Part shown: positions 12,908-17,322 of the stretch, one piece after another | How positions within the stretch are numbered: position 1 is the stretch's first letter | Layout: each line of letters begins with the position of its first letter | Origin: CAYNRE01 sp964399535 | GTDB lineage: Bacteria > Planctomycetota > Planctomycetia > Pirellulales > CAYNRE01 | Direction: 5' to 3' | Length of the DNA: 17,322 bases | Assembly (NCBI GenBank): GCA_964399535.1 | Contig: CAYNRE010000077.1 | Span: 1-17,322 of the forward strand | Program-made: the position numbers and the translations under genes | Notes under the pieces: model-generated | What the model saw: the letters and a program-made list of their open reading frames with translations, nothing else | Told to the model about the DNA's origin: nothing | Database searches by the model: none

Positions 12908-13375
12908 TCAGCCCTCGATGCCCTTTCCGGTGACGTGCTTTCCGCCGCCCACCAGGAAGTAGCTCCCGCCCGCCCGGTACACCGCCGGCGCGGGCTGCCC
13001 GAAGTCGTGCACGTACGTCCGCGCGCGCCGCGCCCCGTGCTTGTTCGACCGGTAGTAGATCCGCCGCGCCGTGCCCACGTAGACCGGCCGACGCGGCACG
13101 GGCGTCGTGATCTCCACCCAACGATCCACCGGCGCGCCCTGCCAGGCGCTGCGCACCGCCCGGGCGCGCACCCCGCGCGCGTGGGCAATCCCCTCCGGCT
13201 CGAGCGCCTGCGCGCGCCGCACCTCGAGCGCAAACAAGCGCGTCGCCCCCGCGTCCGTGCCGAGCACGCGCCCCCGGAGATCGAGCGTGCGCACCTCACC
13301 CCGCGGCGTCTCGAGGTCGACGGCCACCGCTTCCGCGAGCAGCGCCCCCGTCTTCGGCAGCCGAATGCCCCTCAC
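12908..13375 (-). CDS. Unrecognised operon protein
   Basis: 155 residues from GTG 13375 (GTGA overlap with the upstream stop). The N-terminal part is beta-rich and charged (AVAVDLETPRGEVRTLDLRG, TRLFALEVRR); the C-terminal part has RPVYVGTARRIYYRSNKHG, TYVHDFGQ and YFLVGGGKHVTGKG. No membrane segment, Cys pair or enzyme motif. I do not recognise the family. The net basic charge and position beside the Arg-rich protein suggest a nucleic-acid or capsid-interior role, but that is weak. Confidence 0.6.
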   Translation of the reverse strand: MRGIRLPKTGALLAEAVAVDLETPRGEVRTLDLRGRVLGTDAGATRLFALEVRRAQALEPEGIAHARGVRARAVRSAWQGAPVDRWVEITTPVPRRPVYVGTARRIYYRSNKHGARRARTYVHDFGQPAPAVYRAGGSYFLVGGGKHVTGKGIEG

Positions 13376-14043
13376 GACCGCTTCCACTCCCGCGCCACCC
13401 ACGCCAGCGCCACCACGCCCGCCGCGATCGCGATCGGCGTCGTCACGCTCGCGATCCCCGAGGCCGTGCTCGGTGGCGGGTTCATCGCCGCGACGAGCTT
13501 GGAGATGTCCTTGCCCTCGTCCACCAGCTTCGCCAGCCGGTGCGTCTCCCACGACTTGAGCCCGCGATCGGCCAGGTACATGCCTCCCAGCACGATCGCG
13601 ACGCGCCCGAGCGCGGCCAGGCCTGCGAGGATCGGCAGGAAGCCGAGCGCCCCGAGCGCGTTGCCGCCACCGTCGGCGGGCGCGATGTCGAGGTCAAAGC
13701 GCTTGCTCGCGCTCGGCCGCAGCACGTGCGTCTTCGCCTCGACGCCGCGCACGAGCTCCTCGAGTTCGCCGAGCGCGCGCCAGTGTTCGTGGAAGTCCGC
13801 TTCCACCTGCGCAAGCGGCGGCACGCCCACCGGTCCCCCGGCATCGACAACGCCCAGCTGCTCGAGCGTCCGCAGACGTGCGCGCGTCGCGCGCGCGTCG
13901 TCCGAGACCGCGCGCGTGCGCGCGACCAGGCCCCGGAACGAGGCATAGAGCTCGCGCACGCTCGGCCCCGCCTGCACGGAGCCCCCGCCTGCGGGACTCG
14001 CCCACGGGTTCGGCGGCGGCGGCGTGTCGACGCCCAGGCTCAC
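13372..14043 (-). CDS. Coiled-coil protein with two membrane segments
   Basis: 223 residues from GTG 14043, overlapping the upstream stop. A Pro/Gly N-terminus is followed by a helical, heptad-like region (residues 28-105, RELYASFRGLVARTRAVSDD and ALGELEELVRGVEAK). Two hydrophobic segments come next: 128-157 (FLPILAGLAALGRVAIVLGG) and 198-217 (SVTTPIAIAAGVVALAWVAR), with a short basic end. It resembles an integral membrane protein of internal-membrane phages in size and layout, and no catalytic motif was seen. Confidence 0.62.
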   Translation of the reverse strand: MSLGVDTPPPPNPWASPAGGGSVQAGPSVRELYASFRGLVARTRAVSDDARATRARLRTLEQLGVVDAGGPVGVPPLAQVEADFHEHWRALGELEELVRGVEAKTHVLRPSASKRFDLDIAPADGGGNALGALGFLPILAGLAALGRVAIVLGGMYLADRGLKSWETHRLAKLVDEGKDISKLVAAMNPPPSTASGIASVTTPIAIAAGVVALAWVAREWKRS

Positions 14044-15221
14044 CGCCGCCGTCCTTTCTTCTTGCGCAGCACGAAGTACGCGCCCACGCCCACCGCCAGC
14101 ACGCCGCCCACCAGGAGCGGCACCTTGTAGCGCTGGAAGAACGTGCCCGGCGCTGGCCCCTTGCCCGTCACTGCGATCGCCTGCGGCCCTGCGCGCGGCG
14201 TCGGCGGCCGCGGTCGCGGCGCCACCGAGCTCGGCGGCGGAAGCGCGGGCCGCGGGGCCGGTGCGGGCGCCGGTGCCGGCGCGGGCGCTCGAACAGGCGC
14301 CGCGCGCGGTGCGGGCCGGCCGCCGCCGCGCACCACGCCCGTGATGCCGCTCGCGATCCGGCTGCCCGCCGCCAGCCCCGCGCCGGCCGCCGGGTTCACC
14401 AGGCCCACGATCGGCGCCGCCGCCCCCGCCACGCTCGCAATGCCGCTGCCCACCGAGCTCACCGCATTGGAGATGAAATCAAAGGGGCCCTCGAGCTCGC
14501 CGATCACGTCCCCGAGCTCGTCGTCCGGACCCGCAAGGCCGAGCACCTCCGTCCGGTTCCCCGCCGGGTGAAACGTGAACGTGCCGTATCCGAGCGCGCT
14601 GGCGTGCTCCGCCAGATCGCCAAGAGACAGCTCGAAAGGCCCTTCTCCGAGCCCTTCCAGCGTCCCCGAGAACGTCGGTTCGTCCATCGCTCCGAGCTCC
14701 TTGCCGGAGAGCAGGAACACCCGCTCAGCCGGCGCCTTCGCTTCCCATCCGAGTCCGCGCCGCGGCCACGCCGTCAGGTCCGCAGGCACCCAGCGGTCCC
14801 GCACCTTGACCCGCAGGTGCACGTGCCGGTACTGCCCCGGCGCGTCCCCGACGATGCGCACTGCCACCGGAAATCCGATCGACGCCGCCAGGGCGCCGAG
14901 CAGCACCGTCTGGTCGTCGCAGTCCCCGCCCGCGCCCTCCGCCTCGATCTGCCCGAGCAACACCTCGGGCGTCTGCACGAGCTCCGCCGTCGCGGGATCT
15001 CGCGTGTACCGAAGATGCCGCGTGCACCACGCGAAGAGCGCCCCGAGCTCCCCCGCGTAGTCCTTCGGCCTCACCCCGGCCGCGCGCACGATCGCGAGCG
15101 CGCATTGCCGGACCTTCCAGCTCTGCGACCCTTCGACGATCGCGCGCCGGATCAGCGCGACCGTCCGGAGCGTCGCCTCCTCGCCCCTACGTGCCCGTGT
15201 CCGCTGGACCCGGACCCGCAT
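14040..15221 (-). CDS. Transglutaminase-like (papain-fold) protein, C-terminal anchor
   Basis: 393 residues. The N-terminal domain shows a transglutaminase-like Cys-His-Asp triad: Cys101 in GGDCDDQTVLLGALAASIG, His133/His135 in YRHVHLRV and Asp148 in VPADLT, with the preceding VEGSQSWKVRQCALAIVRAAG helix region. Members act as cysteine peptidases, transamidases or, in some bacteria, peptidoglycan-linked hydrolases. A glycine-rich hydrophobic zone (about 255-305), a long Pro/Ala linker, and a C-terminal membrane helix (YKVPLLVGGVLAVGVGAYFVL) with a KKKGRRR tail complete it. The start at 15221 overlaps the upstream gene by 35 bases; GGGGTGA upstream is a modest ribosome site. In a virion it could process a structural protein or breach the host wall. 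Confidence 0.75.
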   Translation of the reverse strand: MRVRVQRTRARRGEEATLRTVALIRRAIVEGSQSWKVRQCALAIVRAAGVRPKDYAGELGALFAWCTRHLRYTRDPATAELVQTPEVLLGQIEAEGAGGDCDDQTVLLGALAASIGFPVAVRIVGDAPGQYRHVHLRVKVRDRWVPADLTAWPRRGLGWEAKAPAERVFLLSGKELGAMDEPTFSGTLEGLGEGPFELSLGDLAEHASALGYGTFTFHPAGNRTEVLGLAGPDDELGDVIGELEGPFDFISNAVSSVGSGIASVAGAAAPIVGLVNPAAGAGLAAGSRIASGITGVVRGGGRPAPRAAPVRAPAPAPAPAPAPRPALPPPSSVAPRPRPPTPRAGPQAIAVTGKGPAPGTFFQRYKVPLLVGGVLAVGVGAYFVLRKKKGRRR

Positions 15222-16257
15222 GGCCGGTCGTCACCCCTGGCGGCCGGAACGTCGCTGGCGCTGGCGGCCGGAAGGTCGCTGGCGCTGGCGCACGCCGCGG
15301 CGGCGCGCGCGGGGGCGGCGCCGCCGGGAGTTCCGGCTCCGGCTCTGGTTCGGCTGGCTCCTCGGCCGCCACCGCGATCGCCGCCGGCAGGCTCACGCCC
15401 CCGCTCAGCGCGGCCGCCATCTTGGCGGCCAGCGCCGCCAGCATCGGCGCCACCGCGGGCCCGAGCTGCGCGAGCACCGGGCCGAGTAGCTCCATCCAGC
15501 GGCTCACCCGCTCCTCGGGCTCGCCACCCCCGAGCCCGAACACCTCCGGGCCGAGCCGCTGGATCAGCGCCTTGCCCTGCTCCACCGAGGTGATCGGCGT
15601 CCCCTCGAGCTCCTTGGCCAGCCGCCCGAGCAGCTCCTCGTTGCGTGCGCTGCGCGCACCTTCGTCCGCTTGCTGCGCTTCGAGACGTGTCAGCCGCTCG
15701 TCCAGACGCACCTGTCGTTCGTCGATCCGCGTCAGCGCCTCGAGCACCCTGCGCTGAAACTCAGGACCCTGCGCGTTGATCGCTTGGGTCAACAGGGGCG
15801 CCAGCATCTGCAACAGCATCCGGTCTCCGCTCTGCGCGGCCGCGGCCAGCGCTTCCAGCGGCATCTGCACCATCGGCGGTGACTCCATGGACGATCTCTC
15901 CTTCGGCGGCGCGGGCGCCGTCGTGACCTTCGGTTCCTCGGCCGCGGGCAGCTCCATCGGGATCTTGGGCTCCCCGAAGTCGCGCACGGTCACGTTGCCG
16001 AGCGCGAAGAACGTTTGCTGTTTCCCGCGCCCGACGCGGTCGCGCAGGCTCAGCGAGTACGTGGCCGGGTTGCCCCCGTAGGCCAGCCCCAGCGCTTCGA
16101 GTGGGTGAATCCCCTTGCCCCCAATGTCGAGCTTGTCCAGCTTGCCGGACAGCTCTGCCGGCTTGACCCGACACACGTACAGCTCGGCGTCAGGTCCGAT
16201 CGGCGGCCGATCGGCGAATGGATCGCGGTCCCACCTCTTTTCTCCCGCGCCCGTCAT
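15187..16257 (-). CDS. First gene of virion operon: coiled-coil, Pro-rich protein
   Basis: 356 residues from ATG 16257, chosen over an upstream in-frame start at 16545 because AGAGGGAG sits at the right distance. Residues 1-100 form a beta-rich domain (AELYVCRVKPAEL, YSLSLRDRVG, TFFALGNVTVRDFG). Residues 165-220 make a strong coiled coil (RRVLEALTRIDERQVRLDER onward). A hydrophobic Ala/Leu region at 255-297 (PVLAQLGPAVAPMLAALAAK) could lie in or on a membrane. The last 55 residues are Pro/Ala/Glu-rich with a tandem PAPATFRPP (324-332, 332-340). No family recognised. Its leading place hints at a scaffold or trimeric vertex protein. Confidence 0.65.
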   Translation of the reverse strand: MTGAGEKRWDRDPFADRPPIGPDAELYVCRVKPAELSGKLDKLDIGGKGIHPLEALGLAYGGNPATYSLSLRDRVGRGKQQTFFALGNVTVRDFGEPKIPMELPAAEEPKVTTAPAPPKERSSMESPPMVQMPLEALAAAAQSGDRMLLQMLAPLLTQAINAQGPEFQRRVLEALTRIDERQVRLDERLTRLEAQQADEGARSARNEELLGRLAKELEGTPITSVEQGKALIQRLGPEVFGLGGGEPEERVSRWMELLGPVLAQLGPAVAPMLAALAAKMAAALSGGVSLPAAIAVAAEEPAEPEPEPELPAAPPPRAPPRRAPAPATFRPPAPATFRPPGVTTGHAGPGPADTGT

Positions 16258-16294
16258 GTACGCTCCCTCTTCAACGCCACGCGAACGATTCCCA

Positions 16295-16322
16295 CCTATC
16301 CCCCTCCCGACCGCGTTGACAA
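16295..16322 (-). promoter_or_regulatory. Candidate virion-operon promoter
   Basis: On the minus strand TTGTCA (16322-16317, 5 of 6 to consensus) is 16 bases before GATAGG (16300-16295, weak). The start would be near 16288, giving a ~30-nt leader with the ribosome site AGAGGGAG. The poor -10 suggests an activator or a phage-specific factor. Confidence 0.35.
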
Positions 16323-16342
16323 GAGCCTCGTTCCAGGCGGCT

Positions 16343-16446
16343 GCCAGTCGGATCCCAGGGCTCGGACTGGGGACGACTGGCGGAAGGACTGGGAAAAACG
16401 GCTGGCGACCGACCGGCGACGGACTGGGAGCCCGATCCGCCCAGTC
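16343..16446. repeat. Cluster of GACTGG words upstream of the virion promoter
   Basis: GACTGG or its near-copies occur in the same direction at about 16365, 16375, 16387 and 16422, with CGGCTGG at 16400, and the reverse form CCAGTC at 16344 and 16441. Spacings of 10-12 bp between several fit one helical turn. They lie 25 to 120 bases upstream of the candidate promoter and may be a multimeric activator or repressor site. Confidence 0.45.
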
Positions 16447-16474
16447 GCCTGGTGAAATCCTTGGCGATTCAAGA

Positions 16475-16493
16475 AGTGCGTGATCTACGCACT
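16475..16493. promoter_or_regulatory. Perfect 7-bp inverted repeat (operator candidate)
   Basis: AGTGCGT and ACGCACT flank GATCT. Spacing of 12 bp between half-site centres suits a dimeric helix-turn-helix regulator. It is not followed by a T tract. It lies between the virion operon and the HTH gene at 16664. Confidence 0.45.
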
Positions 16494-16663
16494 GATGCAC
16501 CGTGTCGTGCTCGGGCCTGTCGTTTCCGTGATCGTCCGGGGTCACCTGTCCTGGTCGGAAATGTGGGTTGGCGCGCCGCGGCGCGATGGCGCCGGGGTGG
16601 GAGCGAGCCGCACCTGAACGCGCTTGTTGCGGCGCAACAGTCAGCAGGCGACGATCGTGTGCT

Positions 16664-16867
16664 GTGAACGAGCGCGCGGAGTCCTACGTCAAGCTCCTGC
16701 TGGCTCTCTCGGAGCCGCGGACGGTGCTGGAGCTCGCGAAGATCTGTCGCGTGGGTCCGTACTTCGTGCGCTCGTTCCTCGATATGGGCGCGACGGTAGG
16801 GACAAGACGCCCACGGTGCCGCAGGATTTTGCGGCTGCAGCCGACGGGAGGCCGCGTTCCGAGCTGA
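16664..16867 (+). CDS. Small helix-turn-helix protein
   Basis: 67 residues from GTG 16664; earlier in-frame starts would add sequence lacking any domain. The N-terminal half is an HTH: YVKLLLALSEPRTVLELAKI then CRVGPYFVRSFLDMG, with the recognition-helix region around residues 30-42. The C-terminal half is short and basic (TRRPRCRRILRLQ). No good ribosome site is visible. It lies 60 bases upstream of the Cys-rich lipoprotein gene on the same strand and faces the virion operon, so an autoregulator or virion-operon regulator is plausible. Its last 45 bases are partly duplicated at 1533-1561. Confidence 0.5.
   Translation: MNERAESYVKLLLALSEPRTVLELAKICRVGPYFVRSFLDMGATVGTRRPRCRRILRLQPTGGRVPS
16821..16849 (+). 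repeat. Intact partner of the 29-base fragment at 1533
   Basis: This is the coding copy of the partial duplication, inside the HTH gene, and it contains the palindrome CGGCTGCAGCCG. See 1533-1561. Confidence 0.6.
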
Positions 16868-16926
16868 GGGGGCGTGAACCTCGTGATCGCGCGGAGCCCG
16901 GCACGGCCGGGGGAGGAGGATGACGG

Positions 16927-17322
16927 ATGCGATGGATGCTTGTGGCGGTGCTCGCGGCGGGGTCGTGCGGCGAGGACGGCGGGGCCTCTCGATGCAGCGG
17001 GAGCGCCAACTTGTCCGCGCGAGACGGTTGCTACTGCGTGAACGTCTCCGCGTGCAAGCGAGTGGCGCAGTGCGGCGGGGGTGGCACTTCCTGCGTCGAG
17101 TCGAGCTTCACGCGTTGCGACCTGCGACCCGACGACAAGACATTCGGCCCGGCCGCCTTCTCGCAGTGTCTTGGCGTGATCGCCGCTATGCCCTGCGAGG
17201 ACGCCGCAAACGAGGTGCTTCTCAACGCGACCTGGAACCGCTGCATCCTCACCGGTGCGACGGTTGCGTGCCACACGACCTGCCAGCCAGGGAACAAGAC
17301 CTGCGGGGACGTCTGTATCCCA
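16927..17322 (+). CDS. Cys-rich secreted lipoprotein, 5' part (continues at 142-189)
   Basis: The ATG at 16927 has GGAGGAGG ending 7 bases upstream, the best ribosome site in the window. Translation gives MRWMLVAVLAAGSCGEDGG, a short signal peptide with an atypical lipobox AGSC (Cys14), then a protein with about 17 cysteines in all, including GCYCVN, CKRVAQC and CEDAANE. The reading frame passes through the assembly join and ends at 189, total 147 residues. An ATG at 16920 is in another frame. It is the third small Cys-rich lipoprotein on this circle after 1602-2345 and 4305-4634. Function unknown. Confidence 0.8.
   Translation, partial: MRWMLVAVLAAGSCGEDGGASRCSGSANLSARDGCYCVNVSACKRVAQCGGGGTSCVESSFTRCDLRPDDKTFGPAAFSQCLGVIAAMPCEDAANEVLLNATWNRCILTGATVACHTTCQPGNKTCGDVCIP
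17182..17322. repeat. Terminal direct repeat, right copy (circular contig overlap)
   Basis: Identical to 1-141. Removing one copy closes the circle at 17,181 bp and restores one continuous Cys-rich lipoprotein gene. See 1-141. Confidence 0.93.

Larger units (their letters stand above)
16258..16663. promoter_or_regulatory. Regulatory region between the virion operon and the HTH gene
   Basis: No gene lies in this ~400-bp divergent spacer. It holds a minus-strand promoter (16295-16322), a cluster of GACTGG-like words and one perfect inverted repeat (16475-16493). The 67-residue HTH protein encoded on the other side is an obvious candidate to bind here. Confidence 0.6.

Noticed and set aside
7873..15593. 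Long plus-strand ORFs opposite the virion operon
   Set aside because: Arg/Pro/Ala-rich shadows of the minus-strand genes in GC-rich DNA; they lack ribosome sites and recognisable domains, whereas the minus strand has coupled genes with clear motifs.

Overview
The window is a linearised circular molecule. Bases 17182-17322 repeat bases 1-141 exactly, so the true size is 17,181 bp, and one gene runs across the join. High GC, three to four cysteine-rich lipoprotein or anchored secreted proteins with DxDC-type spacing, and weak sigma70-like promoters suggest a Myxococcota (deltaproteobacterial) host; this is an inference from style, not from a marker gene. I call it a phage-plasmid: a self-replicating, self-partitioning circle with what looks like a tailless-virion gene block. 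No terminase, portal, tail or conjugation gene was seen.

Layout. (1) Maintenance, 4.8-7.9 kb: an addiction-module antitoxin and ParE/RelE-like toxin on the plus strand, convergent with a minus-strand operon parA - ribbon-helix-helix partner - theta-type replication initiator (each overlapping the next). Upstream of parA lie eight 18-bp iteron cores with a ~22-bp period, then a T-rich stretch with three TCAGGT repeats: a textbook iteron origin. (2) Palindrome-rich non-coding spacer, 7.9-8.2 kb. (3) An eleven-gene minus-strand operon, 16.26 kb down to 8.23 kb, mostly with overlapping or nearly touching genes. It encodes a coiled-coil protein, a transglutaminase-like protein with a C-terminal membrane anchor, several small membrane proteins, an arginine-rich protein with an internal in-frame start, a 307-residue capsid-protein candidate, three small beta-rich proteins, and two membrane-anchored lytic transglycosylases. 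The gene set resembles membrane-containing, tailless, jelly-roll-capsid phages, but no packaging ATPase is visible. (4) Accessory region, 1.6-4.6 kb: a Sel1-like Cys-rich lipoprotein, a small serine recombinase, a 36-cysteine anchored protein and a short lipoprotein. (5) Control region, 16.3 kb through the join to 1.6 kb: a small plus-strand HTH gene and a Cys-rich lipoprotein gene; a minus-strand winged-HTH gene coupled to a 27-residue membrane peptide; and an unusual non-coding stretch.

The most original signal is in that non-coding stretch (740-1210). A 27-bp sequence (810-836) recurs inverted at 1144-1170. The inverted copy sits between a promoter-like sequence and a perfect intrinsic terminator, so it appears to make a ~67-nt RNA. 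That RNA would be complementary (26 of 27) to the 5' leader hairpin of the winged-HTH mRNA. A nine-unit GC tandem array separates the two copies. This looks like an antisense RNA switch created by inverted duplication; an invertible segment worked by the resident serine recombinase is the main alternative.
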